From assembly GCA_964609215.1 (NCBI GenBank), contig CAZSQZ010000001.1:434001-498000 (forward strand): a DNA stretch of 64,000 nt, written 5' to 3'. The translations under genes were made by a program, and so were the position numbers. The notes beneath the pieces were generated by a model. That model did not search any database. It was not told where the DNA came from and saw nothing but the letters and a program-made list of their open reading frames with translations. This document shows, piece after piece, positions 49,875 through 59,487 of the stretch (position 1 is its first letter; every line of letters starts with the position of its first letter). The stretch comes from JABDKJ01 sp964609215. Lineage in GTDB: Bacteria > Bacteroidota > Bacteroidia > Flavobacteriales_D > JABDKJ01.

Positions 49875-51691
49875 AAACGGGTTCCTATAACAAGAATGTC
49901 GTCTATTTGTTCATGACGATCTCCCATCCAGTCAGTGATGGCGTTATCCAATTCTTCTTTTTGTTCCTCTATATCTAAAGGATAAATATATTTAAGAAGA
50001 GGTCTAAATCTGCTAAACTTAAACTTGCTTCCGGCTTCTGACTCTCCTCCAAATTGATCAACATAACCATCAGAAAACTGGAATATCATATCTCCTTTAC
50101 CCAGAGTTAATCTTTTGGTCTCGAATTTAATACCTAAATAATCTGAGTTTCCAATGGCATACCTATCTCCTTTGATATGGTCTAACTCACCGTCTTTGAA
50201 GAAATAAAGTGGTCTTCCTGCTCCTGCAAAAGAGAGCTCCCTTTTCTTTTCATCCCATACACATAAAGACATGTCCATTCCATCCCTTACTCCCAAATCT
50301 TCCATCTGTCTATTCAAACTGGATATGGAAACATCATTTAATCGAGTTAGAATTTCACCAGGATCATTTGAAGGATACTCCTTAACTATTTGGTTAATGC
50401 TTGTATATGCAATTAAACTCATAAAGGCTCCAGGAACTCCATGTCCCGTGCAATCTACCGCAGCGAAATATTTATAACCATCCGCTTCATAGAACCAATA
50501 GAAATCACCTGAAACGATATCTTTTGGCTTATAAAGCACAAAGCACTCATCAAACATTTCATTTATTTTGCTTTGGGAAGGCAGAATAGAATCTTGAATT
50601 CTCTTAGCGTAACGAATGGATGCTGTCACATCTTGGTAAAGTTCACTTACTTTTTTTCTTTGTTCTTCTATTTGAATGTTCTTGTCCTGAAGTTCTTCTG
50701 TTTTCTTTTGAAGCTGATGAGTTCTTTGTTCTACCTTGGCTTCTAATTCCCTTTCGTTTACAGCAAGATCATCACGCATCTTTAAGAGAGCCATTCCCAT
50801 CTCATCATTATCGCTTAAGGGTTTGTAGTCCACTTCAAAATTTCCTGTTCCCGTTGCAGAAGCAAAATCTCTTGAGGCTTTTAAACCCTCCATAAGTGTA
50901 TTCAAAGCTTCGGTCATGTCTCCTATTTCATCATTTGTATGGCTTAACTCATTCTTTGGAATTACTCCTTTTCCTAAATCTTGCAAGGCACCTTTTAGTC
51001 TGTAGACCGGAGAGGTAATAGATCGGGTGGTTAAAATGGCAATGGCAATACCAGCAATAATCAATGCAATACCTAAATAGGTCAAATACATTTTCAAATT
51101 CTCAAAAGAGGAAACCATTGCATTACTATCAGCCGTGCTCGCAGCCCTTTGATTTTCTATAAGCTGATTCAGATCAACCATCAAATCGTTAAAGGTTTGA
51201 TCAATGGGGCCATCAGGCTCCGAGAATTCCATCATATACATTCTTTGGAATGGATCATCGGGTTCGTAGCTTTGAAAATCAGGAAATGTCACCTGAACTT
51301 CTTTATACTGATCTACAAGGTCATTCATTTTAGAATAAACCTTCTTTTTCAATTTCCTGTCACCATCTTTCTCCCAGCTATTTTCTAAGGAATTTATTTT
51401 TCCTTTCACAATGGGGAGATCCTGAGAAATGATTTGTCTTAATCGGTTTTTTTCATAGGTATTATCATCCCTCTGAACGTTTGCCCAGAAAACAATAAGT
51501 GTTTTAGATTCTTCAAGTAGTGCTCTTAGGTCATCAAGACGCTTTACGGTGGGGCTGGAAACCGAAGTGATTTCATCGTTTAGCTCTTTACTTTCTTTTA
51601 CCGTCTTGGATGTGAAAATTACGAATACCAAAGTGGCTAGCATAAAGATGCCAAAACCTATACCTATTTTTCTTCCAATGGTAAATCGCAT
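49871..51691 (-). CDS. Membrane HAMP-SpoIIE serine phosphatase
   Basis: Signalling PP2C-type phosphatase of 606 aa. Two membrane helices (about 10-28 and 208-230) flank a helical periplasmic sensor of about 180 residues. A HAMP domain (about 230-285) and a coiled coil (about 300-350, LEAKVEQRTHQLQKKTEEL) lead to a SpoIIE domain (about 380-606) with SGDFYWFYE, AAVDCTGHGVPGAFMSL and FQFSDGYVDQFGG, which supply the metal-binding Asp residues. Its likely target is a phosphorylated anti-anti-sigma or similar STAS protein, none of which is nearby. Last gene of an operon with a TPR protein and a YfiR-like protein. Confidence 0.9.
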   Translation of the reverse strand: MRFTIGRKIGIGFGIFMLATLVFVIFTSKTVKESKELNDEITSVSSPTVKRLDDLRALLEESKTLIVFWANVQRDDNTYEKNRLRQIISQDLPIVKGKINSLENSWEKDGDRKLKKKVYSKMNDLVDQYKEVQVTFPDFQSYEPDDPFQRMYMMEFSEPDGPIDQTFNDLMVDLNQLIENQRAASTADSNAMVSSFENLKMYLTYLGIALIIAGIAIAILTTRSITSPVYRLKGALQDLGKGVIPKNELSHTNDEIGDMTEALNTLMEGLKASRDFASATGTGNFEVDYKPLSDNDEMGMALLKMRDDLAVNERELEAKVEQRTHQLQKKTEELQDKNIQIEEQRKKVSELYQDVTASIRYAKRIQDSILPSQSKINEMFDECFVLYKPKDIVSGDFYWFYEADGYKYFAAVDCTGHGVPGAFMSLIAYTSINQIVKEYPSNDPGEILTRLNDVSISSLNRQMEDLGVRDGMDMSLCVWDEKKRELSFAGAGRPLYFFKDGELDHIKGDRYAIGNSDYLGIKFETKRLTLGKGDMIFQFSDGYVDQFGGESEAGSKFKFSRFRPLLKYIYPLDIEEQKEELDNAITDWMGDRHEQIDDILVIGTRF

Positions 51692-51722
51692 GACTGTTAT
51701 TGTTTAGGGCAGTAGAATTTTA

Positions 51723-52835
51723 TCATTTCCCTTTTCCGGGAAGCCTTAATTGAGGTTGATCATCCTGAACATCAAGACGTTCAAACATATCTTCCCCTTC
51801 TATATTAACGTTAACCCCTTCTATATCCTTTGAAAGTGATTTGACACATTTTTGATGAATGGAAACAGCATTACGCTCGTATTTCAATTTCCATTCCTGA
51901 AATTCAGGGCCATCTAATGCACGTCCTTTTTTCAATTCTTTCAAATTTTCATCGAACCACGCTCTTTTCTTATCAATTAATAAGCTATAATAAATAGCTC
52001 TTAAGGCTTTATTAATCTCTACTCTTTCTGGCTTTAACTTATAAGCAGTTAATGCGTAAGGAAGAGCTTCTTTAAACAACTTAACACAAGCTCTCTGAAT
52101 TGTGTCGATACAATTCAAATCGCAATCATTGTCCATGGATTCTATTTTAAAAGCCGCCTCATTATATAAATTGATTGCCAAATTATAGTTGGCACCATAG
52201 TCCATTGTATCTATACGTATAGCTGCCTTATAATATTTGATTATGGCATTAAATTCTTTTCCGTACGACTTAATATCATAACCTTCATTTCGCTTTTCTT
52301 CAACAATTTTTCTATACGAAGTTGCGTAAGCCTTAAGGAAATTTATATCCCTAACGTCTAAGTTATAATTGGGTTCTAGTCTTAATTGGACTTCTCTATA
52401 TTTTTCATAAAACCCTTTTATCGCGTCAATGTTTTGTGAATTTCTATTGTTCATTAGGTTCACAACATCATTGTAATAAGAAGGAATAAAAAATGTTTTT
52501 AAGACATTGTAATTCATTTGCTTGAATTTGTCCTGAGTATCAAGCTCCATAGCTTTGAAGAAAGAATCAACAGATTTTTCTCGATTAATAGAATTGTGCG
52601 CTCTATTGTCTATTAACTTGTAAAGCTCCTTATAAATATGGCCTCTTACATGCCAAGTGTAAGAATCTGATTTGCCGTCTTCTGTTAGAATTGCAGCATC
52701 AATTTTTTCCTTTGCTCTTTGCAACTCTTTCTGCTCATATAGTTTAGCAGCCTCTATAGTAAGCACTGGTGTTTGTGCTAAAGCAAATAAGCTAAACAGA
52801 ACAAATGTTATCGATATGTATAATTTCCTGAGCAT
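51723..52835 (-). CDS. Exported TPR-like protein
   Basis: Periplasmic protein of 370 aa with a signal peptide ending in LFALAQ. Helical repeats of the tetratricopeptide kind are visible: AAKLYEQKELQRAKEKIDAA, SFFKAMELDT, YKAAIRIDTMDYGANYNLAI and ALPYALTAYKLKPERVEINK. The C-terminus is polar. It lies two bases after the YfiR-like gene and 31 bases before the HAMP-SpoIIE gene, which suggests a periplasmic adaptor of the same signalling unit. No catalytic motif. Confidence 0.75.
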   Translation of the reverse strand: MLRKLYISITFVLFSLFALAQTPVLTIEAAKLYEQKELQRAKEKIDAAILTEDGKSDSYTWHVRGHIYKELYKLIDNRAHNSINREKSVDSFFKAMELDTQDKFKQMNYNVLKTFFIPSYYNDVVNLMNNRNSQNIDAIKGFYEKYREVQLRLEPNYNLDVRDINFLKAYATSYRKIVEEKRNEGYDIKSYGKEFNAIIKYYKAAIRIDTMDYGANYNLAINLYNEAAFKIESMDNDCDLNCIDTIQRACVKLFKEALPYALTAYKLKPERVEINKALRAIYYSLLIDKKRAWFDENLKELKKGRALDGPEFQEWKLKYERNAVSIHQKCVKSLSKDIEGVNVNIEGEDMFERLDVQDDQPQLRLPGKGK

Positions 52836-52837
52836 AA

Positions 52838-53371
52838 TTATTTTTTTATGGGAGTCCCCAGAGTTTTAAGCGTTACACCAATTGTTAAACCCTGTTTGGT
52901 TGCGTTCTCCTCATCAAATTCATATTTTATTTGGCTCTGTTGATTAAAGAAATTTATGGACGAACCTGTTGTAGTTCCCCCTTCAAATTCAGTAACTATA
53001 AGTATGTTTTTATTTTCTAACTTTTTTACTAATTCAGGATCTGCATCATAGACTCCTTTTGGAATATATACAATGTGAATTTTATCCGAACTGAGCAATT
53101 CCTCAGTTGTTGGAGATGTAATGACCAAAGGCTGATCACCTACCTTTTTGCCCGAGTATTTTTTTGAAAGTTGTAAAGTAAGTTTTGGGGATTTTAATAC
53201 TGCAATGGTAAAGTCGCCAGACTTCATATCATCGCCCCAAGAAACTAATTTTGCGAAATTGTAAAGATATGTTGCCCTGATAATATTAGGAGTGTCTCGC
53301 TCGTCAAGTTGGGAAACCCCTTCCTGACAGAAGCATAGCATGACACATATAAGTAAGGCAAATTTTTTCAT
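52838..53371 (-). CDS. YfiR family periplasmic protein (DUF4154)
   Basis: Exported protein of 177 aa with a signal peptide ending near GVSQ. The family pattern is visible: the N-terminal RATYLYNFAKLVSWGDD, a central FTIAVLKSP strand, DKIHIVYIPKGV, NILIVTEFEGGT and SSINFFNQQSQIKYEFDEEN. In Pseudomonas, YfiR represses a HAMP-containing diguanylate cyclase from the periplasm. Here the operon partner with a HAMP domain is a SpoIIE phosphatase, so an analogous input is plausible. It is the first gene of the unit. Confidence 0.85.
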   Translation of the reverse strand: MKKFALLICVMLCFCQEGVSQLDERDTPNIIRATYLYNFAKLVSWGDDMKSGDFTIAVLKSPKLTLQLSKKYSGKKVGDQPLVITSPTTEELLSSDKIHIVYIPKGVYDADPELVKKLENKNILIVTEFEGGTTTGSSINFFNQQSQIKYEFDEENATKQGLTIGVTLKTLGTPIKK

Positions 53372-53486
53372 TAAGTTTTCAAATCAAGGCCAAAGGCAAG
53401 ATAAATTCAATTTACTGATGGATAAATCAATAAATTGCATCTTTTCCACTAACGAGTTTTGAAAACGAAAAGTTACGAAATACGAT

Positions 53487-53999
53487 TTATTTATTTTCTA
53501 CTTCAGAATCGATATTCATCGTTTCTAATTCTCTATCGAACAGATAAAGAGAGCTTTTGTCGCCACCTATTAGGTTTAATTTATCAATAATGGTCCTTGC
53601 TAAAGCTTCTTCCTCGATTTGTTCTGAAACATACCATTGCATAAAATTAAGAGTGGTATAATCTTTCTCCTTAAGGGTGACATCAACAACCTTATTGATC
53701 TCTTTAGTCACAAATATTTCATGTTCAAGTACTTGTTCAAAGACGTTCTTAACGGACTTAAATGTTTTAGCTGGAGCTTTAAATGCTGGGACTGTTGCGT
53801 GGCCTCCCCTCTCATTTATGAACCTTATTAATTTTAACATGTGTTCTCTCTCCTCATCTGCATGCCCATAAAGAAACATTGCCATTCCATTCATACCAAC
53901 TGTTTCTGCCCAAGAGGCCATTGATAGGTATACTTGCGAACTATTTCCTTCAACCTCAATTTGTTTTTGTAAAGCAGTTTGGACCTTTTTAGAGATCAT
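53487..53999 (-). CDS. ftnA: Ferritin
   Basis: Non-heme ferritin subunit of 170 aa forming a 24-mer iron store. Ferroxidase residues fit the FtnA pattern: Glu17 (KQIEVEGNSSQVYLSMA), Glu50 with His53 (HADEEREHMLKL), Glu94 and a Glu/Gln near 126-130 (QWYVSEQIEEEAL). It is a single-gene unit. A possible -7 element lies upstream on the same strand at 54017-54024. Confidence 0.95.
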   Translation of the reverse strand: MISKKVQTALQKQIEVEGNSSQVYLSMASWAETVGMNGMAMFLYGHADEEREHMLKLIRFINERGGHATVPAFKAPAKTFKSVKNVFEQVLEHEIFVTKEINKVVDVTLKEKDYTTLNFMQWYVSEQIEEEALARTIIDKLNLIGGDKSSLYLFDRELETMNIDSEVENK

Positions 54000-54016
54000 A
54001 ATCTTAAAATTTTACA

Positions 54017-54024
54017 CAAAGCTA
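54017..54024 (-). promoter_or_regulatory. Possible -7 promoter element of the ferritin gene
   Basis: TAGCTTTG on the minus strand matches TAnnTTTG and lies 17 bases before the ferritin ATG. The -33 position is only A/T-rich, with no convincing TTTG. Confidence 0.35.
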
Positions 54025-54059
54025 ACAATTACAATTCATTCTTTAATTAAGTCTATGGA

Positions 54060-54467
54060 TTAGATTTGATCAATTATCTCTGAAGGAAAAGTGTTTGGAG
54101 GTTCTTTATTACTCCTTTTCACAAAAATGGAGAAAGCTAAATAAGAAATGCCAAGTAGAATAGATAAAGAGCCTGCAGAATAAACAAAGAAATCATGCAT
54201 TTCACGTGGATACAAACCTCTTCTGGTAGATACAAAGAGTAGAATGAGAGTTAATACAAGAACAATCCAGTATACTATTAGGAATACCCGAAACTTGTAT
54301 TCCAATTTTTTACTCCTAAAGCCAAACACAATTGAACCGATTACCTGCCATAAACCGAAAGGTATTAAAAACAATAAGACCAGAATACTTGCAAATGGAA
54401 TGCAACAAATAGCAATTAGAATTATTGCAACTTGTGAATAAAGGTTAACGTTGAGCCATTTTTTCAT
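54060..54467 (-). CDS. Small four-helix membrane protein
   Basis: Hydrophobic protein of 135 aa with about four membrane segments (about 10-30, 32-50, 65-82, 95-117) and a polar C-terminal tail. The pattern FGLWQVIGSIVFGFRS occurs in small Bacteroidota membrane proteins, but no function is known to me. I chose ATG 54467 over a TTG three codons upstream. It follows the GbsR-like regulator gene by 24 bases on the same strand, so the two are probably co-transcribed. Confidence 0.7.
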   Translation of the reverse strand: MKKWLNVNLYSQVAIILIAICCIPFASILVLLFLIPFGLWQVIGSIVFGFRSKKLEYKFRVFLIVYWIVLVLTLILLFVSTRRGLYPREMHDFFVYSAGSLSILLGISYLAFSIFVKRSNKEPPNTFPSEIIDQI

Positions 54468-54491
54468 TTGTTTCAAATATATCTGAAACTT

Positions 54492-55001
54492 TTATTTTTT
54501 CATAAACTTAAACAGGGCATTTGTAAACCAATTTTGTTCCGCCTTTTCTATTTTTCTTAAAAATTTATCAGATTTGGTTGCAATTTCCTTAATCTCTCCA
54601 AGCAGATTAGCAAAATGCTTTTCCTCTTTATTTCCTTTTTTAGTTTCAAATTCTCCTAAAGTTTGAAGTCTATCAATTAACGGACTCAATTCTCTTTTTC
54701 TTCTTTCACTTGCAATTTTTCTTGCTACTTCCCACATATCAGACTCTGCTATGAAAAATTCTCTTCGTTCTCCAGTCTTCAAAACTTTATGAACTAAGCC
54801 CCAATCTATTAGTGCACGGGTATTCATGTTTGCGTTACCGCGGCTAATTTGCAAATCTTCCATTATTTGTTCTGTAGAAAGTGGATTGGTGGAAACTAGA
54901 AGTAATGCATGTATTTGAGCCATAGTTCTATTAACTCCCCACTGTGAACCAAGAGAACCCCATATTTCAACAAACTTTTCCTTCCTTTTAACTAAATCCA
55001 T
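54492..55001 (-). CDS. GbsR/MarR family transcriptional regulator
   Basis: Winged-helix regulator of 169 aa. The DNA-binding part (about 20-85) has NRTMAQIHALLLVSTNPLS, MEDLQISRGNANMNTRALIDWGLVHKV and the wing TGERREFF. A long helical dimerisation region follows (about 95-165). GbsR proteins in other bacteria repress choline/betaine genes, but the family is broad and no osmolyte gene is nearby. ATG 55001 is chosen over TTG 55007. The downstream 4-TM protein is the likeliest co-regulated partner. Confidence 0.85.
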   Translation of the reverse strand: MDLVKRKEKFVEIWGSLGSQWGVNRTMAQIHALLLVSTNPLSTEQIMEDLQISRGNANMNTRALIDWGLVHKVLKTGERREFFIAESDMWEVARKIASERRKRELSPLIDRLQTLGEFETKKGNKEEKHFANLLGEIKEIATKSDKFLRKIEKAEQNWFTNALFKFMKK

Positions 55002-55090
55002 AACCAATAATAAGGTTTTAATATAATTTCAAAAAGAATTGATTTTAATAATTAAAATTGTGAAACTTAAAACATGAAAGACTAAGTATC

Positions 55091-57199
55091 GTGAAACCAG
55101 TAAAACTTAAAAAATTAAAGAAGAAATTAAAACTGAAAACATTACAGGTTTTGATTGATGAAAAGGGGAAGGCCTTAAACTATAAGCAGGTTAGTGCTAG
55201 ACTTGAGGAAAGAGATAATAGCGTTAAGTTAATCATCGTAGAGGCATTAAAAGAACTTACGGACGAAGGGAAAATTAAGGAGAACGAAAAAGGAAAATAC
55301 GCTTACGTTGGAAAACCAAAAAATGTCATTGAGGGGCGAATAGATATTTCTAAATGGGGAAGAGGATTTGTAAAACATGAAGACTTTGAGGAAGATATTT
55401 CGATATCAAAAAAGAACATTAGAAAGGCCTTAAATGGTGATTTAGTGCTAGTCGAACTTTACAAAAAGAAAAACAAATGGGCTGGAAGAGTGTTAAATAT
55501 ACTTGAAAGAAGAACAGAGACTTTTGTGGGTATAGTTAGTCGCAGAAACAATATTATTTTTCTGGATTCTGAGAGTAATGGACACGTAAGCTTGTTTATT
55601 CCTGCTGGAAAAGATATGAATGCTCCTAATGGAGTTAAGGCGGTGGGTAAGATATTGAACTGGCCAGATACGGCAGAAAACCCCTTTGGTGAAATTATTC
55701 AGATCCTAGGGGAGGAAGGCGAAATAAGAACTGAATTAGATGCGATCCATTGGGAATTTGATTTGCCAAAAAAGTTCCCGCAAATTGTAATAGACAAAGC
55801 AAATGCCTTAAAGATGGAGGTAAGCGAAATTGATTTGAAAGAAAGAAGAGATTTTCGTTCTGTCCCAACTTTTACAATTGATCCTGATGATGCAAAGGAT
55901 TTTGATGATGCTTTATCTTTTGTAGATAAAGATGGTTTTTATGAAATAGGCATTCATATTGCAGATGTCTCTCATTATGTTAAAGAAGGTGATGCTCTAG
56001 ATAAGGAAGCAAGGCTAAGAGCAACTTCTGTTTATTTGGTTGATCAGGTTATTCCAATGTTGCCGGAAGAGCTTTCCAACTTTCTTTGTTCACTTAGACC
56101 AAATGAAGATAAGTTTTGTTATTCAGTTTGGATTAAAATGGATAAAAGTGCTAAGATTCAAGATTACTGGATTGACAAGACCATTATTAATTCGAATAGA
56201 AGATTTACGTATGCTGAGGCGCAGGAAATTATAGATGGAAGTGATGGAGAATTTAAAAACGAGATCAGAACATTAAAAGATCTTAGTCAAAAGATTAAAG
56301 CAGAAAGGCTGAAGAGTGGTGCTTTGGCTTTCGGTGGAAATGAATTTAAATTCAAATTAGATGAAGAGTTGCAACCCATTGACATTTATGAAAAAACAAT
56401 GGGAACGGCTAACCAGCTTATTGAGGAGTTTATGCTTATTGCAAATCGAATTGTTGCGGAAGAGATAGGAAAACATCCAAAAGAAAAGAAACCATTTGTA
56501 TACAGGGTACATGATAAACCTAAATCTGATAAGTTAGCTGAACTTCAAAAATTTGTTTCCTTTTTAGGCTATGAATTGAAGACTACGGTGGAAGATGCGA
56601 GTAGGGATTTAAATCGTCTTATGGATAGTGCCAAGGGAAAGCCTGAGGAAAAGATTATCAGTCAGATGGCGATTAGAACTATGTCTAAAGCAGAATATTC
56701 GGTTGACAATATTGGGCATTATGGATTAGCATTTGAACATTATTCACATTTTACATCTCCAATAAGAAGATACCCGGATTTATTAGTACATCGTTTGTTG
56801 AATGAATACCTGCATAAAAAGACAATTTTAAGTGAGGATGAAATAGAGAGAAGAAATAAGCATTGCTCTCTTATGGAGAAAAGAGCTGCGGAAGCCGAAC
56901 GTGCCTCAATAAAGTATATGCAGGCTGTTTACATGTCGCAATTTGTTGGTAAGGATTTTGAGGGCAGGGTTTCCGGTCTTACCAAATGGGGAATTTATGT
57001 TGAGTTGAGTAATAAATGTGAAGGAATGGTATCCTTTAATTCAATGAGGGATGATCAATATTATTTTGATGAAGATAGTTTTATGGTGATAGGAAAACGG
57101 TACAAGGAAACTTTAAAAATGGGAGATAAAGTAAAGGTCTTTGTTTCTGACTGTAATATTCTAAAGCGCCATATAGACTTAGAACTTATAGAATATTAG
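55091..57199 (+). CDS. rnr: Ribonuclease R
   Basis: Processive 3'-5' exoribonuclease that degrades structured RNA, 702 aa, GTG start. An N-terminal winged-helix/cold-shock region (about 1-230) leads to the RNB catalytic domain with TIDPDDAKDFDDALSF (metal-binding Asp cluster, about 258-273), IHIADVSHYV and HFTSPIRRYPDLLVHR. An S1 domain (about 620-700) has GRVSGLTKWGIYVEL. The Lys-rich tail of E. coli RNase R is missing; the chain ends right after S1. The stop overlaps that of the convergent PorE-like gene by four bases (TTAG). Confidence 0.95.
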   Translation: MKPVKLKKLKKKLKLKTLQVLIDEKGKALNYKQVSARLEERDNSVKLIIVEALKELTDEGKIKENEKGKYAYVGKPKNVIEGRIDISKWGRGFVKHEDFEEDISISKKNIRKALNGDLVLVELYKKKNKWAGRVLNILERRTETFVGIVSRRNNIIFLDSESNGHVSLFIPAGKDMNAPNGVKAVGKILNWPDTAENPFGEIIQILGEEGEIRTELDAIHWEFDLPKKFPQIVIDKANALKMEVSEIDLKERRDFRSVPTFTIDPDDAKDFDDALSFVDKDGFYEIGIHIADVSHYVKEGDALDKEARLRATSVYLVDQVIPMLPEELSNFLCSLRPNEDKFCYSVWIKMDKSAKIQDYWIDKTIINSNRRFTYAEAQEIIDGSDGEFKNEIRTLKDLSQKIKAERLKSGALAFGGNEFKFKLDEELQPIDIYEKTMGTANQLIEEFMLIANRIVAEEIGKHPKEKKPFVYRVHDKPKSDKLAELQKFVSFLGYELKTTVEDASRDLNRLMDSAKGKPEEKIISQMAIRTMSKAEYSVDNIGHYGLAFEHYSHFTSPIRRYPDLLVHRLLNEYLHKKTILSEDEIERRNKHCSLMEKRAAEAERASIKYMQAVYMSQFVGKDFEGRVSGLTKWGIYVELSNKCEGMVSFNSMRDDQYYFDEDSFMVIGKRYKETLKMGDKVKVFVSDCNILKRHIDLELIEY

Positions 57200-59487
57200 A
57201 AGTTTTGATTCTTCCTAATGCTAATTTCGGTTCTTCTATTTTTAGCATGCTCTTCTCTTGTGCACTCAACATTATTGGTGCAATTATTTACCAATTGAGT
57301 TTCACCCATTCCTATAGCTTCCAGCCTTTTTGCATTGATGCCATTGGCAATAAGAAATGCTGCAACTCCTTCAGCCCTGTCCTGAGATAGTTTTAAATTA
57401 TATTTATCAGTTGCTCTGGAGTCCGTATGTGATGTTATGTCTATGGATACGTGGGGATTGTTGTGAAGAATAGTAATTAACTTGTTCAATTCCGCTTGCG
57501 CTTCTTCCTTTAGTTCTGCACTATTATAATCGTAATAGATATTATTAATAACGAAGGTCTCATTTGCCTTAATGTAAATCTCTTGATCTTCTGAGTTAAT
57601 CAGAGAGATATATTCATCATCTGCAGTAAGACGTTCGAAATAGTATCTTAAATCTTTGTTGCCTAGGATAATCTGAATTGGATTTCCGTCTTTATCAAAA
57701 ATGGCAATTTTCAGTGATTCGTCATTATTGGATAATTTGAAAATGTAAAGGTCATCTGGCTTTAAATGTTCGAATATAAAATTACCCTCGTCATCGGTAA
57801 GAGTTTTGTCAATCACAATTCCGTATTGATTTACGATACTCACCTCTTCATTAGCAGCCAAATCATTATAATCTTCTCTAAAAACTTGTCCTTTAATGCT
57901 GATAGAAAGGAAGTTATTATCTGACTGTTCCATCAAGGCTAAATTGTCAAAATCGTCCAAAGCAAGAATTTCGAAAGCAAAGCCACCGTTTTCATCTGCT
58001 TCTATTATTTCTGTGACATCTCCATTGGAGTCTGTTAGTAGCAATGCAACATCTTTAAATTCTTCAATATTCTTATCCAGTTGAATAGTATAGTTTGTAA
58101 TGCCGCTTTCTTTCAAAAAGAAAAATTCACCTTCAGAGTTAGTGAATGCCTCTTGCAATTCGTTACCAAATTCATCAATCAAAAACACTTTTTGATTTTT
58201 TAAGACTTCACCATCTTTTTCAAAAATACCCGTTATATATCTAGATTCTTTAGCTGGACCAGACTCGGTAGACTCAAATTTGTAGATGTCATCTTTACCA
58301 GATCCTCCAGGTCTATTTGATGAGAAATAACCATTTTTACTGTTTTCAAAACAAATCCCAAAATCATCATAGGGAGAATTAAACGGTGCTTTTAAGTTCT
58401 CCACAAACTCCCAATGATGGCTTTCTTCAACTCTATACAAATCAAGAGAACCATAACCAACATGCCCATTTGATGAAAAGTATAAATACCCTTCATTATA
58501 ACTTGGGAAGACCTCGTTTTCTGGAGAGTTTACATTATCTCCTAAATTAATGGGGCTTGACCATCCAGTTTCGGTCTTAAAACAATAATAAAGATCCATA
58601 CCTCCATAACCACCAGGTTTGTCGGAAGAAAAGAACAATGATTTTCCATCATCAGAAATTGCTGGGTGAGCAACATTATAATCTTCATTGTTGTATTTAA
58701 ATGGAATAGGTTCACTCCATTTATCATCTACTTTTTGAATGGAGAAAACATCATTATAGTTTATCCCAGACCTTAATTGAGAAGCACTTGTATAAAATAT
58801 TTCTGTTTTCTCTTTATTGATACTTACAGGGCCAATATGTTTTCCGTGAATTAGACCAGGTAAAAACTCATGGGAATTTTTTGATTCGAACTGACCTAAC
58901 TTCTTCTTATATAATTTTGAGAAATTCTTAACACTGGGGTCTAATTCCTCCATATTAATTAGATCCGCTTTATTCATGGTACAGAAAACCATGTCCTCTC
59001 CATAAATGAATGGGCTATAGTCACCCGCGCTTGTATTAACCTCATCGAAATTTCTTACCTCTATTTTGGTAACTATTTTATTCCACTTTGCTTGTGAAAT
59101 AATACTGTTACTCAGATTAGCTATATCCGGTTCCTGTTTGCTCGCAGGACTTAATGTATTCCAAGTCTCTTTTGCCTTATCATATTCTTTTTGAGCAAGG
59201 TATGTTCGAATGAGAATATACTTATAGTCATCCTTTTCAGGATATTTTTCTACTAAAACTTTTGATGTATTAATAGCTTTTTCATACTCACCAGCATAGA
59301 AACTGCTCATTCCGTAGATATAACTATTGACATCACTGACTTTTCCTTCCTCAAACTCCTTATCGAGAATAGTCATGGCATCGTGAAAACGTTGATCTTC
59401 GAATGCTTGAATTGCTTTCTTATTTTGCCCAAGAACAGAACATGATATAAGACAAAGGCAAATGGTATGAAATAGCTTTTTAGTCAT
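57196..59487 (-). CDS. PorE-like T9SS OmpA protein with TPR and beta-propeller
   Basis: Envelope protein of 763 aa with the PorE layout: signal sequence (LISC could make it a lipoprotein), TPR repeats (about 22-125), a PD40-type beta-propeller (about 150-410; ISDDGKSLFFSSDKPGGYGG, GYFSSNRPGGSGKDDIYKF), carboxypeptidase-regulatory-like domains (about 415-610) and an OmpA-C domain (about 645-763; DITSHTDSRATDKYN, NRRTEISI). Such proteins link T9SS outer-membrane parts to peptidoglycan. It overlaps the PorP/SprF gene by four bases and is the last gene of the cassette. Confidence 0.88.
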   Translation of the reverse strand: MTKKLFHTICLCLISCSVLGQNKKAIQAFEDQRFHDAMTILDKEFEEGKVSDVNSYIYGMSSFYAGEYEKAINTSKVLVEKYPEKDDYKYILIRTYLAQKEYDKAKETWNTLSPASKQEPDIANLSNSIISQAKWNKIVTKIEVRNFDEVNTSAGDYSPFIYGEDMVFCTMNKADLINMEELDPSVKNFSKLYKKKLGQFESKNSHEFLPGLIHGKHIGPVSINKEKTEIFYTSASQLRSGINYNDVFSIQKVDDKWSEPIPFKYNNEDYNVAHPAISDDGKSLFFSSDKPGGYGGMDLYYCFKTETGWSSPINLGDNVNSPENEVFPSYNEGYLYFSSNGHVGYGSLDLYRVEESHHWEFVENLKAPFNSPYDDFGICFENSKNGYFSSNRPGGSGKDDIYKFESTESGPAKESRYITGIFEKDGEVLKNQKVFLIDEFGNELQEAFTNSEGEFFFLKESGITNYTIQLDKNIEEFKDVALLLTDSNGDVTEIIEADENGGFAFEILALDDFDNLALMEQSDNNFLSISIKGQVFREDYNDLAANEEVSIVNQYGIVIDKTLTDDEGNFIFEHLKPDDLYIFKLSNNDESLKIAIFDKDGNPIQIILGNKDLRYYFERLTADDEYISLINSEDQEIYIKANETFVINNIYYDYNSAELKEEAQAELNKLITILHNNPHVSIDITSHTDSRATDKYNLKLSQDRAEGVAAFLIANGINAKRLEAIGMGETQLVNNCTNNVECTREEHAKNRRTEISIRKNQNF

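Noticed and set aside
53440..53486. GTTTT-c-AAAAC palindrome downstream of ferritin, considered as a terminator
   Set aside because: Stem too short, A/T-only core and a one-base loop.
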